Notes: generated from the sequence alone by a model not told the origin. Shown: positions 1-9,947, numbered from the stretch's first letter. The stretch: DNA of 49,210 nt from CAVURW01 sp963743595 (GCA_963743595.1 CAVURW010000009.1:1-49210), one strand, 5' to 3'. A program made the numbers and translations.

Positions 1-2807
1 GAGTGCCGGATCGCTGAGCAAGTTGAACAGCCTCACTGGCAAGCTGGCGATTATGCTTACGTGCACCCCACTGGCGCAGGGCATCAATGGATTCGGTGTA
101 GAGAGCCATGCCTTTGACGTGACGTGAAACGTTGACGTACATGCTGGCCAGATTGCCCAAAGCTTTGAGCGATTTGACGCTTTCGTAGCAAAACAGCCAA
201 TCAACGGTAGAACCCTGAGCCGGGATTGATGTCGAAACGTAGCCCTGCCCCAGCCGACCATCGTTCGGGTGAACGACTAGGCCCGATTTGAACAAAATGC
301 TGCCGTCATCGAGTCGCGACTCTACAATTTGAATGCTGCCTCGCTCGTAAATATCCTTGGCTCGAGGTCCATTGATTGTTTGGTACGACGACCGATTCAG
401 CGTCGAAACAACGATCTTTTCCTGAAGGCGAACACGATCACCGGTCGTAACGGCCACGTCACGCGGTTCATAGACCGTGTAATCGGCCATTTTTGCTCTT
501 GTGACATCGATCACTTTGGTTCGATTTTCTTTCCGAACTTCGATGCCCTTTTCGTTTAAGCCGACAACCTCCCATTTACCTCCGCTCGCGTCATCCGCGC
601 GACCTGGACGGTCCTTTAACGTCAGCCGCATTCCGATGCGGTACGAACTGGGTGAATCGGCAAAGAACTGACCGCCATCTTTTAACTGCACCCCATCCTT
701 GAGTTCCTTATCCGTTCGCACCGTCCAATCCACGGATCCGATCTGATCCGCAGCTTTGCGCTCTTCGCGGATCAACTTCGCTAGTGCATCGCCCTGCGCA
801 TGCGTGGAGGAAATCACCAGAGCGGTTTCGCTCCGACCGAGAACATCAACGTACCGCTTTGCCAGTTGCGACATGCCGTTATCTTTGCCTTCGATAACGT
901 TCCCTGTCGCAATCATCATATCGATAGCCTGCTGAACATGACCGTGAGACCACGTCCTGGCGATCTCCTTGTCCTCCCATTTGAGTTGTCGCCGCGAAAC
1001 ATCCAATCGTTGGAGGTTCTTTCCCAGGCCTAGTTCATTGACGAGGAAGCGAACACCGTCGATAGCCGCCACCGAATGCTGTTGCTTCAAATCACCCTGT
1101 AGGATGACCTTGCAACCCTGTTCATGGCAAACTTTCAGTAGCGCTGTAAGCGAAGCGCCGTCACTGAGCGGAGCCTCGTCGACAACGAGGACATTCCCTC
1201 GCAATTGGTCCTGCATTCTCTTGCTTAACAGCAAATGGTGAATCGTTTGAGGATTTTCAAAGTCACCCGCGAGGTTTTCACGACTCGCCCGTCCAGTCGG
1301 AGCCACCGCAAACACTTGTCTGCCAGTCGCTTCGATTTCTCGTTTGAGAACCCGCAAGAAAAACGACTTTCCAACACCCGCAGCCCCCTCAATAAGAAAC
1401 AACGATTCCTTGCCTTCCAGAACGTATTTATAGGCTGCCCGGAACTGTTCCCGACTGCGCCTCAACTCCGGCAGGGTGATGTCCTCGCCCTTCAGTTGAG
1501 CCTGCAAATAGGCCTTCTCAATCGATTCCGGCTCCAACGATAACTCTGCGGGAAAGGGAACCGGAAAGACCTTGGGATCAGCTAACGATTTATAGGAAGC
1601 TAACATCCGGTAACCCACCGAACGCAATTGTTCCTCAATTTGCATATGCGGCCTAAACATGATTCGACTGCCTGGCTCTCCAAGTAGAGCGGGTACGTCA
1701 ACAAAACGTTGGTCGTAGATAAGAATCTTTTCCACGTCACTTCGACCGATTAAGCCCCGGCCATATTTGAGCAATTGAGCGACAACCTTCTCTTTTTTAA
1801 CGACTGACTCCGTCGTGAAGACTTCTCGAACCATACTCGCCACCGCATTAACTGCCACCTCGCGAAAGGCCAACCGACCATCGGTTCCCGGTACCGGTTT
1901 CCCGATCGTCAAACCCGCCTCCTGTAAGCGCTGCAACACGTCTTCACGCAGCTCGGAATCGGTTACGACAACCTTTTGCGGGCGCGTTTCCAAAACAGCC
2001 AGCTGATCCAAGATATGATCGGGAACGTTCGGGCGCTCCAAACGCAGCTCTGCGAAACGTTCCTTTACACGGGCATGCCGACGAGAAAAGAGATCAATCG
2101 CCGCCCGAGGTATTTCTCCTACTTCAAACACGCCCGATTGACCAACGACTGTCGTGTATCCTTTCTCCAAAAAATACCGAGCGACATTGGCTTGGATTTC
2201 ATAGTCGAACTGTTTTCTTAAACGGAACATTTCGCGAGCGTCCAAAGCAAAGACCCCACCCCGATCCTCGTCGTAGGTCGCATTGACCACCAACCGATGA
2301 AAATGGAGACCGGGATCACCCACACGACTGGCGTTATGAACAAATTCAGCGGCGATCAGTTCACCGGTCTGTTTGGTTTCATAAATGCGATTGCCCGCAG
2401 CATTGCGCTTGGAAGCATCCCGTGTCGCCGCTACTTCACGCTCAAACCCGCACCACGCTTCATCCACAATCTTTCGGATATCCCGAGCAATCCGATCATC
2501 CAAAGCAGCCAGAATCGCCACTGACTTTGGCGGGCTATAGCAAAGATCAAAGTAGAGCAGCTCCGAACGACGAGCCCGATCCATCGATTTTTCCTCGTAA
2601 CCCACCTGAGAAAATCGACCTTCCAAAACCGCTGCCAACGCATCCCGATCAACCGCCTGACCTTCTAATCCTAAACGCCTGGCAAGTTGCCCACGCCAAA
2701 CTCCCTCCAAAGACGCTTCCTGAGAATAATAATCACCAACCTGCAAGTGCCTATCGAAATAAGCCAAAGCAGCCGCTACCGACGTTCCTTTACCTAAAGA
2801 AATCACA
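1..2807 (-). CDS. MobF/TrwC-family conjugative relaxase-helicase (3' end beyond window)
   Basis: An uninterrupted minus-strand frame starts at a GTG (2805-2807), preceded by a GGGAGGG ribosome-binding sequence, and runs off the left edge, giving at least 935 residues. The N-terminus shows the MobF pattern. Y16 and the pair Y26-Y27 match the catalytic tyrosines, and H157 with H168-F-H170 forms the metal-binding HUH triad in a LHFHRLVVNAT context. A RecD-like helicase follows: Walker A GAAGVGKS (K near residue 480), a VVDEAPLSDG Walker B, an ILQGDLKQQ motif, and near the edge the late SF1 signature YVNVSRHVKG. In this family the relaxase nicks oriT, binds the 5' end and unwinds plasmid DNA. The gene is divergent from the small 3206 gene across a repeat-rich intergenic region. 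No type IV secretion or coupling-protein gene is visible in the window. Confidence 0.93.
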
Positions 2808-2947
2808 GCCCTCCCTGACCTAAAAAGCCATCGACTTGCTCAACTGCCTCGACTACAAAACAAGCCAGTAACCCAAAGGCAGTCTCCATCTTTGTCGCAG
2901 TCGCCATCAGTAACGCTAACGCATTCCTGCTGTCCCCTTCTTACAAA

Positions 2948-3062
2948 GATCACACATTTGCACAACGTTTTCGTTGTGCGGATAGAAGTCATGCAAACTG
3001 ATGAATAAGTCAGTTATGAGTCGTCCGATAAACGGACTCTAGTCATGACTCACACTGAGTTA
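2948..3062. other. Candidate origin of transfer: inverted-repeat-rich intergenic region
   Basis: The 398-bp gap between the divergent relaxase and the 3206 gene holds several inverted repeats. They are a perfect hairpin GCACAACG-TTTT-CGTTGTGC (2960-2979), GTCCG-ATAAA-CGGAC (3023-3037), a 10-bp palindrome AGTCATGACT (3041-3050), and ACTCA-CAC-TGAGT (3048-3060). MobF relaxases bind a hairpin next to their nick site, and oriT usually lies beside the relaxase gene, so the region is a reasonable oriT. Divergent promoters and operators could account for some of the palindromes. The nick site cannot be assigned by eye. Confidence 0.5.
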
Positions 3063-3205
3063 TACATGACATTGACATCACTAAGTGGAGGCGAGACAAC
3101 AAAACTCAAGAATAAGTCGACATACTGCTTTGAAAAGTCGTGAAGTACTCGTGTTTTCGAGACAAAAGCTGTTGCCAATGCGCTCATCAGCAACGAGACT
3201 GAACC

Positions 3206-3676
3206 GTGCCCGGCAAACCCTTTCAATCCAAATATGGACCGCATCTTTCGCACATCCTGAAATGGCGTGAGGAAGGCAAAACCTTTGATCAAATCGCAGA
3301 TCTTCTGCCTGCGACTCTGAAACCGAATGGTCGCGTGATCGCCGATCTCGTAAAACGACAGAGCAGGAGGAAGAATCTTGAAAGTGATCTCGTCCCGAAG
3401 GCATCGCTCCACCTAATTTTAGAAACCTTAGCGACTATCCTGAGTGAAAAAGCACCGTCAAACAGTTCTTTGCTCGATCACCTCCGAGAGGCAGTTCAAC
3501 CAGTGCAATCACAGTCGTCAATAGCCGTACAAGCCCGAGCCAACTCAGACAAAGCCCTCGCCCTTGCCGAAAGATTGAAAGCTGAGCAGGCAGATTTGGC
3601 CCGCAAAGCTGCACAAACTAAGCCTCGCCCTAAGCTCAACCAAGATCGGATCGACCTACCGCCACGGTCCAAATAA
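3206..3676 (+). CDS. Small HTH-like protein divergent from the relaxase, possible relaxosome accessory factor
   Basis: The protein has 156 residues from a GTG start. Residues about 14-40 (HILKWREEGKTFDQIADLL) resemble a helix-turn-helix of the resolvase/sigma-like type, suggesting DNA binding. The middle is helical, and the last 50 residues are rich in Ala, Lys, Glu and Pro (ALAERLKAEQADLARKAAQ), probably a coiled coil with a basic tail. It faces the relaxase across the candidate oriT and lies 72 bp before the ParA-like gene. That is the usual place for a relaxosome accessory or autoregulatory protein. The function is inferred only from the HTH-like segment and context; I do not recognise the family. 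Confidence 0.7.
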   Translation: MPGKPFQSKYGPHLSHILKWREEGKTFDQIADLLPATLKPNGRVIADLVKRQSRRKNLESDLVPKASLHLILETLATILSEKAPSNSSLLDHLREAVQPVQSQSSIAVQARANSDKALALAERLKAEQADLARKAAQTKPRPKLNQDRIDLPPRSK

Positions 3677-3693
3677 ATTGTTGGACAAATGCT

Positions 3694-3716
3694 GCAGGTG
3701 CCGCAGGTGCGCTACC
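3694..3716 (+). promoter_or_regulatory. 9-bp iterated element (two units + CTACC), site 1
   Basis: Two tandem 9-bp units, GCAGGTGCC (3694-3702) and GCAGGTGCG (3703-3711), are followed directly by CTACC (3712-3716). The element ends 32 nt before the ATG of the ParA-like gene. A three-unit version has the same CTACC end and the same 32-nt distance before the ATG at 18359. The conserved spacing argues for a shared protein-binding or mRNA-leader element. Confidence 0.6.
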
Positions 3717-3748
3717 CGTTTCTGATTAAACTGTGTTGAACTACATGA

Positions 3749-4624
3749 ATGGAAACCCCTAAAAAACAAACCAAAACACCAGCATCTTCAATCACCTTAG
3801 ATCCTTCAAACTCACCGGACCAACCAATTTCAACAGGTTCAACAAAGTCAATGGGCGAAAAGCGAATCGTTGCCATCGCCGGGAATCGGGGCGGAACCGG
3901 GAAAACCACCACCGCTGTTACACTCTACGAATGGTATCTGGTTAATGGTATCGACGTCTTCTCATACGACTATGAAAGTGACAACAAAGAGAGTTCATGC
4001 TTTGCCCATTTCGTCAAAGATGCTCAGCGATACCCACTCCACTATGAACGAGACGCTCTCGACCAAATGCTGCAAGATCTTGAGTCGAAAAAGGAAGCGA
4101 TTATTTTAGCCGATTTCGGGGCTGGCTCCCAGCGGGAAACAATTCAGTTCTACAGAGACTATTATGAAATGCTCATTGCCCACGGTGTGAGGCTGACTTT
4201 AATTGGAGTTCTCGACTCCGACGTTGGTGCTCTTAAAGGCATCCTCGAGTGGGCCGACAATTTGGCCGAATTCACCAAGATTGACTGGTTGATCGTGCTA
4301 AATGAAAAAGATGTCATCGGTGAAAAATTTGAATACTGGCAGCGAAGCCCTTTAGCGGAGGGGTTCCGTAGACTCTGTAAGCCCGCCATTATCACCCTGC
4401 GATCCCGCAATCCAATTACTCAAAATGCGCTCAGAAATGAGGGTCTTACCCTTCAGGATGTTATCCGCCGTAAACTCTTACCCGGTCATCCTCTCAACAA
4501 TTTTACTCAAGAGTCACTGGCCCGAAAATATTGGAACGACATCAAACGGCAGTTAGACCCTATAGCAGTCACCCACTTACTTCCAGTTAGACACGATCCT
4601 TCAGATATTCACAGAAGCGAATGA
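3749..4624 (+). CDS. ParA/MinD-like P-loop ATPase of the mobility module
   Basis: The protein has 291 residues. A deviant Walker A, GNRGGTGKTT (residues 45-54, K52), follows the strand RIVAIA, as in ParA/MinD/CobB-type NTPases. ILADFGAGS is the Walker B-like strand, and LIVLNEKD fits the base-recognition region. The first 34 residues are Ser/Thr/Pro-rich and poorly ordered. A second in-frame ATG at residue 35 (MGEKRIVAIAG) would give a more typical start, but the iterated element's 32-nt spacing favours the first ATG. Proteins of this type act in plasmid partition or in conjugation as VirC1/TraL-like factors. No ParB or centromere repeat is seen next to it, so a transfer-associated role beside the relaxase is equally likely. 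Confidence 0.82.
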   Translation: METPKKQTKTPASSITLDPSNSPDQPISTGSTKSMGEKRIVAIAGNRGGTGKTTTAVTLYEWYLVNGIDVFSYDYESDNKESSCFAHFVKDAQRYPLHYERDALDQMLQDLESKKEAIILADFGAGSQRETIQFYRDYYEMLIAHGVRLTLIGVLDSDVGALKGILEWADNLAEFTKIDWLIVLNEKDVIGEKFEYWQRSPLAEGFRRLCKPAIITLRSRNPITQNALRNEGLTLQDVIRRKLLPGHPLNNFTQESLARKYWNDIKRQLDPIAVTHLLPVRHDPSDIHRSE

Positions 4625-4768
4625 GTGCACCAATCCCAAATCTTGTGTTGTGCTGGGAAAGGGTTGATTCGATATGCGACTCGCTTTTCATCTAGGACTT
4701 TCATAGCTAACGACTCAAAACTAGAGTGGTGCTTATCGATCCACTTCTGGTCGCTTCTGGATGGAATC

Positions 4769-5408
4769 TTAATGACCGAACTCAAGCCGGCATCGAAATC
4801 CCGGTTGATGGTTACAATAGTGCCTGATTAACAGCCGTGCTTTGAGCAATTTGTAAATGTTCTTGAGATTGAAGTAGCCAAAGGGTGAAGTCGCCGTTTG
4901 TCCCAAGGGATCAGGACAGTCAGCCTTTGCCTTCACGCCTTCATCCGACACCCAGAAAGCGAAAGAACCGATTTGTTGGATAGCGGTTGTCCCAGGTGAA
5001 ACGGAAGAGATTGGGCCTTTGGGAAACAAGACACTTGGAGTGCTTAACAGAGCGGGATTTGCTGAAGTGCTTGCGTTCAAACTGCCTGCCACTTTGATAG
5101 TATTCCCCGAGCCGCAGCGACAGCACACTGTTGAGAATATCTGCACGGCGGTAACTCTCAGATCAGGGCCTGCAGCAATTTGCAGCTGATTAAAAGCCTG
5201 ATTCAATCCAAAGAGTGCATTCTGCTTAGCGACCTCCGATCGTGTAGAAGTCTAGAAGTTCAATCTGACTTAAGATCACGCTACCAACGAGTAAAAGCGT
5301 CAAAAGATATATGACGAGCAGTGTACATATTAATATAAATCCCTTCCGCCTATTAGAATCTCTGCAACCAGTATGATTTAAGCGTCGAAACGGATCTATT
5401 TTAGCCAT
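4769..5408 (-). pseudogene. Verru_Chthon cassette protein A-like pseudopilin, frameshifted and truncated
   Basis: The upstream part (5408-5226) encodes 60 residues with a type IV pilin-like start, KGFILICTLLVIYLLTLL, then stops at TAA. Reading one base over at about 5226 continues smoothly as AKQNALFGLNQAFNQLQ and IAAGPDLRVTA, down to 4769. The order of pilin-like helix, 'QNAL..LNQA...LQ..AGPD.RVTA' and later IGSFAFWVSDEGVKAKA fits the N-terminus of Verru_Chthon cassette protein A, which is normally about 1000 residues or more. Only about 200 remain, so this is a 5' remnant with a frameshift. The intact PA14-like gene at 5757 diverges from it. A similar broken copy is at 9948. Confidence 0.75.
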
Positions 5409-5756
5409 AACTTATTGTAAATTACCAACCTGAGAGACCATGTCATATTCTCATGTTTCACCGACCAGATGACTCCAACAGGTCGGCATTGTAATAGTTG
5501 CATGCCAAGCCGCAACTACTCTTTAGAGCGAGCTCCGCCTAGTTACTAGGGTGGGATTTGCCGGTTATGGGCTCATGGTTCAGTGTGGGGCCTACCCTTT
5601 CGAGCAATGATTTTTATCGCGACTATAGGAGTAGTTTATCCCACCCTAGAGCGAGTAGGTCGCTTTCGGACTTATCGGATTAACGGTAATCTGCCAATGT
5701 GAAATCGTTTCGACTACGGTTCTCCTGATCGTTCGAAAGCGTAAAAACAGAAAACT
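5409..5756. other. Intergenic region upstream of the PA14-like gene
   Basis: I see no gene here. The region separates the pseudopilin remnant from the divergent gene at 5757. It holds a perfect 12-bp inverted repeat (listed separately) and the direct repeat TAGAGCGAG (5524-5532 and 5646-5654). No clear promoter was recognised. Confidence 0.5.
5546..5649. repeat. 12-bp perfect inverted repeat enclosing 80 bp
   Basis: CTAGGGTGGGAT at 5546-5557 is exactly complementary to ATCCCACCCTAG at 5638-5649. The enclosed 80 bp has no reading frame of interest. It could be a small terminal-repeat element, a large hairpin or paired operators for the gene at 5757. Confidence 0.5.
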
Positions 5757-6956
5757 ATGAAAAATCGCCAAGGAACGTCGCAAAATAATAAGGTCATTTG
5801 GAATCGGCGTCTTGAGAAATCGGGTTCGTTCATAGCGATCCTTGTATTTAATATTGCCGTCTTTTTGATGGCGAGTACTGCGGTTCTTTACCACTTCATT
5901 GCTCCGATTCCGGTCGAACCGATGGTTATGGCAAAGTTGAAACAACAACCACCGCCGCCCGTGAAGCCGTCCACTCGCGGTGGTGAGGCAACTAAGTCCC
6001 TTGCGGACCCGATCGCTCAAATTATTCCGCCTATGGTCCCGCAGCCTAGCATTGTTATCAGCTCCCGTCCTCTCCAATCGTTCGCTATGACGACATCTGT
6101 TGCGCCTTCGCTTACAGCCTATTTGCCTACGTTTAGTATTGCTCAAAGCAGTAGCGGAATCGGCAAAGGCTCGTCCGGTGGTGGTATGTCTCATGCCAAT
6201 CCCTATGGCGATAATCCAGTCTCAGGCTCTCCAGGCCTCATTGGAGAATTATATGACCTAAAACAGACGTCTGACGGTACACCGACAGCAGCAGCCATCG
6301 TACCTCCGGAAACTACCGATCAAATATTTAGCTCCTGGCAATCCTTGCCTGCCACTCACGAGTCGCTAAGGGTGCTTGCTGAGTACGTTCTCTCATGGAA
6401 CCAAGACATACTTGACCACTACTACAAAGCTCCAGTACAGCTTGAAGCTACGCAGATTTTTATTCCCACCCGTAATTCCGACGAGGCGACCCAAGCCTTT
6501 GGTGTTGCAGATAAAGTTACAGCCCGTAGATGGGTCATTCATTATAAAGGAACTATCGTGCCACCGAAGTCCGGCCGGTTTCGATTTATTGGTCGAGGAG
6601 ATGATTTTCTTGTGGTTCGCGTAGGCGATAGAAACGTTCTTGATGGAAGTTGGCCAGGCGAGACTCTTGATCCAAAAGCACGAACTGATGAGGATGTGGG
6701 CATGGCTATAGAACAAAGACCGCTCGTGTGCGGAAAGTGGTTTGACGCCGAAGCTGGACAGCCTCTTTCGATCGATATTCTCATTGGTGAGGGGCCGGGT
6801 GGCCACTCCGGGTTTATCCTCTTGATTCAAACCAATGGAGAAACATATTCCGGAGGGGATTATCCAGTTTTTCAATTAGCTCCAACGCCTATTAATGACA
6901 AGGGTGATATGCCAAAGACATTTACCGGGAAGACGATGGTGTTTGGAGCTCAATAA
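5757..6956 (+). CDS. Membrane-anchored proline-rich protein with C-terminal PA14-like domain
   Basis: The protein has 399 residues. One membrane segment lies near residues 24-46 (IAILVFNIAVFLMASTAVLY). It is followed by the conserved FIAPIPVEPMVMAKLKQ and a Pro-rich stretch (QQPPPPVKPS), so the protein is probably anchored at its N-terminus with the rest in the periplasm. From about residue 190 a PA14-like fold is suggested by the strand pattern KGTIVPPKSGRFRFIGRGDD, FLVVRVGDRNVLDGSW and later WFDAEAGQPLSIDILIGEG. Such proteins accompany Verru_Chthon pseudopilin loci, and the decayed paralog at 10359 sits directly behind a second Verru_Chthon A remnant. The protein probably binds a ligand or glycan at the cell surface; the exact role is unknown. 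Confidence 0.75.
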   Translation: MKNRQGTSQNNKVIWNRRLEKSGSFIAILVFNIAVFLMASTAVLYHFIAPIPVEPMVMAKLKQQPPPPVKPSTRGGEATKSLADPIAQIIPPMVPQPSIVISSRPLQSFAMTTSVAPSLTAYLPTFSIAQSSSGIGKGSSGGGMSHANPYGDNPVSGSPGLIGELYDLKQTSDGTPTAAAIVPPETTDQIFSSWQSLPATHESLRVLAEYVLSWNQDILDHYYKAPVQLEATQIFIPTRNSDEATQAFGVADKVTARRWVIHYKGTIVPPKSGRFRFIGRGDDFLVVRVGDRNVLDGSWPGETLDPKARTDEDVGMAIEQRPLVCGKWFDAEAGQPLSIDILIGEGPGGHSGFILLIQTNGETYSGGDYPVFQLAPTPINDKGDMPKTFTGKTMVFGAQ

Positions 6957-6987
6957 GTAGCCTTGATGAACTGATTCAATCGCGACA

Positions 6988-7406
6988 TTAAGTAATGCTA
7001 ACGGCATCCAACTGAAAGAGCAATTCCGGTGAGACCCAGGTCTGCCCTTTGGCGCGAATGGCGGTGGTTAAATCGGTGCCGGAGCCAGCTTTAAGGATGT
7101 AGCCAGAAGCGCCTGCTTCCTGCTTCAAGCGCCCGGTAAACGTTCTCGGATCTCCTCGTAAGTGCTCAGACTCAAGATGTGCGCGTCGGGATGGTGCACG
7201 ATCGCTTTGGTCGCTTCCACACCGTTCAAAATGGGGATGCGAAAATCGAGAATCGCCAGGTCTGGGCTGAGCTCCTTGTACTTCTTCACGGCCTCTTCGC
7301 CATTCACCGCCTCCCCGATGATCCGGAGATCAGGCTCAGTCGAGAGGAGTGTTCTGAGTCCGTTTCGGACAATTGTGTGGTCATCTGCAATCAAGATTCG
7401 AATCAT
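6988..7406 (-). pseudogene. NarL-type response regulator, frameshifted and missing its HTH domain
   Basis: The receiver domain starts normally with MIRILIADDHTIVRNGLR. It carries the acidic pair D8-D9 and the phosphoacceptor D54 in LAILDFRIP. The frame stops after STYEEIRERLPGA. Adding one base to the GAGGAG run near 7150 restores STYEGD and, further on, GASGYILKAGSGTDLTTAIR and TWVSPEL, which is the normal linker of LuxR/NarL regulators. The restored frame ends at 6988 with no LuxR-type helix-turn-helix, so the DNA-binding half is lost as well. The kinase gene lies 6 bp upstream in the same operon and therefore has no working partner here. Confidence 0.8.
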
Positions 7407-7412
7407 AAGCGC

Positions 7413-9455
7413 CTATTTTTTAATGAGAAACTCCAGCCGCACCGTCGTGCCGTGGTTGGGAACAGAAGTGATCGTGAGGTTAGCACCGATTCGATCGGCC
7501 CGCTCTTTCATGTTGGAAAGACCGAAGTGATCCGAGCCCTCCCTGTTTTGACTGGTGGAGAATCCCTGGCCCTGATCCTGCACCTCCAGCACCAGGCGCT
7601 CTCCAATAATCGAAACCGTAAGATGGATCTCGGGCGAATTTGCGTGCTTCAGGGCATTGGTGATCGCTTCCTGCGTAATGCGAAGGATGTTGTCTTCCAC
7701 CTGCGGATTTAGCGAAACGGATTCATTGCCATTGGGAATCGAGACGTTCACATTAACATTGGTGCCTTGGCTGATGGTCTCCGCCTCGCGTCTTAACGCC
7801 GAGAACAGGTTAAATCCCTCCAGGGAATGATGTCGCAATTTCCAAATGGATCGACGCAACTCAGCCTGAGTTTGTTTGATGTAATTCTTCGCTAGATCCA
7901 GGGTTTGTAGCACCGGTTCCTGGCTGGGTAGCACGCCTTTCAGCGCCGCGTCCAATTGCCACGAAGTTCCGATCAACATCTGCTGAATCGTATCGTGAAG
8001 CTCGGACGAAAGACGAGCGCGTTCAATCATGATGGCGCGATCTTCGTGAAGCTTAAGACTCAACCGGCTGTTCTTTCGAAAGAGGAGCAAAATCACCATC
8101 AGCAAGAGAAGCGAAAAGCTCAGCACGATGACGATGACAACGAGCAAGCGCTGCGTGGTGAAATAGGGGGGGGGTTGAAGCACTTGCAAGTTATCGGGAG
8201 AATTGAGCAATAAGCGGAAGCCGTTCGTCGCCCCAGAGAGATCGGCTTGGCTGATGACGAGCCCATGGATCGTGACGACAGCGCCCGGTTCAGGCAGCGA
8301 TAGATCCGAGGGATTACTCGTCGTAAAAAATGAGCCTGTAAAGACGATTTTATCCGATTCAAACGAAAGGTTAACCTCGTAGCGAGGCGCTTCACCCGAG
8401 GCGTTTATGGAGTGCCACGATTGCTCCAGCAACGTCGCATTCACTTGAACCCAATCGGCGTGACCGTCGCCTTGTTGAAGATCGGCAGCCGAGAGAAGTT
8501 TAGGCGTGATCGTGCCGGCTTGATGAAGATCCACCACCCGGGCATCTTCCATTTTCGGGAGGTATTGATCGTTCTCCAAGAAACCGGTCGCTTCCACCTG
8601 ATCACCGATTGGGAAACGCGACAAATCGTGGTTGCTGCTAATCCCAATTCCTCCGGTGGAATCCGAGAGAAACAGTGAGTGTTCATTCGTGTACGTGACC
8701 ACTCCCTGAACGCAAAATCTTCTGCCCGGGGAATTGCTGATCGAGTAGAGGCCTATCTTATTCAGCGGAACGATATCGGTATCGAGCGGCGGCGCGGGTG
8801 TTTGAATTACGATGTTTGAAGAGAGGTGCGGGAAAAAGGTGACACTGACGAGTCGGCGGTATTTCGATTCTGATGTTGATGCGGAAACGACGCCCGTAAT
8901 CATCACCTGAGCGCCGATCAGAGTATCAAGATTCAGGTCGCCCGGCTCTGCAAAAACCCCCGTAAACCGAAATCCGCCATTGGAAAGCGCGAGCATCGTC
9001 TGGCGATCTTGCTCATAATAGTCCCGTACCCAGCAACTGATGCGCACGTACTGATCGTCTTCTGCACCGCTCATCGCTTCATCGATCTGAATGTCCTTAG
9101 GATGCGGCAGAGGAAGCGTGCCTGTTTTCTTCCAGACACCATTCGCGATGTAGGGAGAAAAAAAGCCGGGCTGGCATTCCCCCTTCAAACTGACCGCGTC
9201 TCCCTCCACAACTGATTCCTGGCCGAAGTTGGATGAGACGTAGACGGCTCCCGTTCCATCATCGATAAAAAAACCGCCGCCGATTCCCCGATTTACCGCC
9301 GAGACGACTCCCTTTAACGCCGCAGGAAGGCCCTTGTAGGCTTGCTCCAAGGAAAGTGTATGCACCTCATGGGCGGTGCGAATGATCTCCGGCTCCGCAG
9401 ACGCCCTATTGAATCCGAGGAAAACCAGCGCAACTATGGAAAACGGAATGCGCAT
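7413..9455 (-). CDS. NarL-family membrane sensor histidine kinase with periplasmic OB-like domains
   Basis: The protein has 680 residues from the ATG at 9455, where a signal peptide begins (MRIPFSIVALVFLGF...ASA). An in-frame TTG 30 bp upstream is less likely. About 400 extracytoplasmic residues contain repeated OB-like segments (LKGVVSAVNRGIGGGFFIDD; ARFCVQGVV-type repeats), seen in Verrucomicrobia sensor kinases. A membrane helix follows (about residues 434-459), then a HisKA_3 dimerisation helix with the phospho-His in SSELHDTIQQML (H486). A HATPase domain ends the protein (N box ITQEAITNALKHAN; G boxes VQDQGQGF and HFGLSNMKERA). The gene is translationally close to the broken response regulator. 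The signal sensed is unknown; neighbours suggest surface or polysaccharide-related control. Confidence 0.9.
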   Translation of the reverse strand: MRIPFSIVALVFLGFNRASAEPEIIRTAHEVHTLSLEQAYKGLPAALKGVVSAVNRGIGGGFFIDDGTGAVYVSSNFGQESVVEGDAVSLKGECQPGFFSPYIANGVWKKTGTLPLPHPKDIQIDEAMSGAEDDQYVRISCWVRDYYEQDRQTMLALSNGGFRFTGVFAEPGDLNLDTLIGAQVMITGVVSASTSESKYRRLVSVTFFPHLSSNIVIQTPAPPLDTDIVPLNKIGLYSISNSPGRRFCVQGVVTYTNEHSLFLSDSTGGIGISSNHDLSRFPIGDQVEATGFLENDQYLPKMEDARVVDLHQAGTITPKLLSAADLQQGDGHADWVQVNATLLEQSWHSINASGEAPRYEVNLSFESDKIVFTGSFFTTSNPSDLSLPEPGAVVTIHGLVISQADLSGATNGFRLLLNSPDNLQVLQPPPYFTTQRLLVVIVIVLSFSLLLLMVILLLFRKNSRLSLKLHEDRAIMIERARLSSELHDTIQQMLIGTSWQLDAALKGVLPSQEPVLQTLDLAKNYIKQTQAELRRSIWKLRHHSLEGFNLFSALRREAETISQGTNVNVNVSIPNGNESVSLNPQVEDNILRITQEAITNALKHANSPEIHLTVSIIGERLVLEVQDQGQGFSTSQNREGSDHFGLSNMKERADRIGANLTITSVPNHGTTVRLEFLIKK

Positions 9456-9947
9456 GGCGCACTCGCTAGCCAACCATAACCGCAAACTCCTCGCAACCGC
9501 TCATTCGAGCAATGCCCTCGGACATCCGCCGTACATAAATCGGCCCACACGTCTGGAACCCTGTTCGCCTCGATAGTCGGGAGCATAGAGCGCCGATTGA
9601 AACCTATCGGGAGTGAAGCCAACTCAGCATGGCGGAGGATTGTCGAAGCGGTCTAACCGAGCATATTGCTCCAAAGAGGGATGCGGTCTGAGAGACGCGA
9701 GGGTATACTTCTAACATTGACTTACACGATTGTCTATTTTCACGTGATCCTACCACCCCTTGCGACCTGACCAAGGATTCCGCCAAACAGATTATTCAAA
9801 AGTGAAACGCTTTCGGATTGATCCCGATATTCTTGTCCCTTTTCCGTTCGAATGAAGAGATGATTTCTTCAGTCGAACGAGCAACCAGAGTGAATCAAAA
9901 GAGAGTGGCATAAGAGTTGAGGTTGCTGAAAGGAAAGCGCATCTTCT
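9456..9947. other. Intergenic region between divergent kinase and pseudopilin remnant
   Basis: About 490 bp without a supported gene. Around 9634-9715 the sequence resembles the acceptor and D arm of a tRNA-Ser but lacks a T arm. No promoter or operator could be assigned with confidence. Confidence 0.5.

Noticed and set aside
9634..9715. tRNA-Ser-like sequence (GGAGGAT acceptor-like start and a good D arm)
   Set aside because: The anticodon region folds as a tight GAGCA-TAT-TGCTC hairpin instead of a 7-nt loop, there is no GGTTCGAATCC-type T arm, and the 3' acceptor strand is missing. At best it is a tRNA relic.
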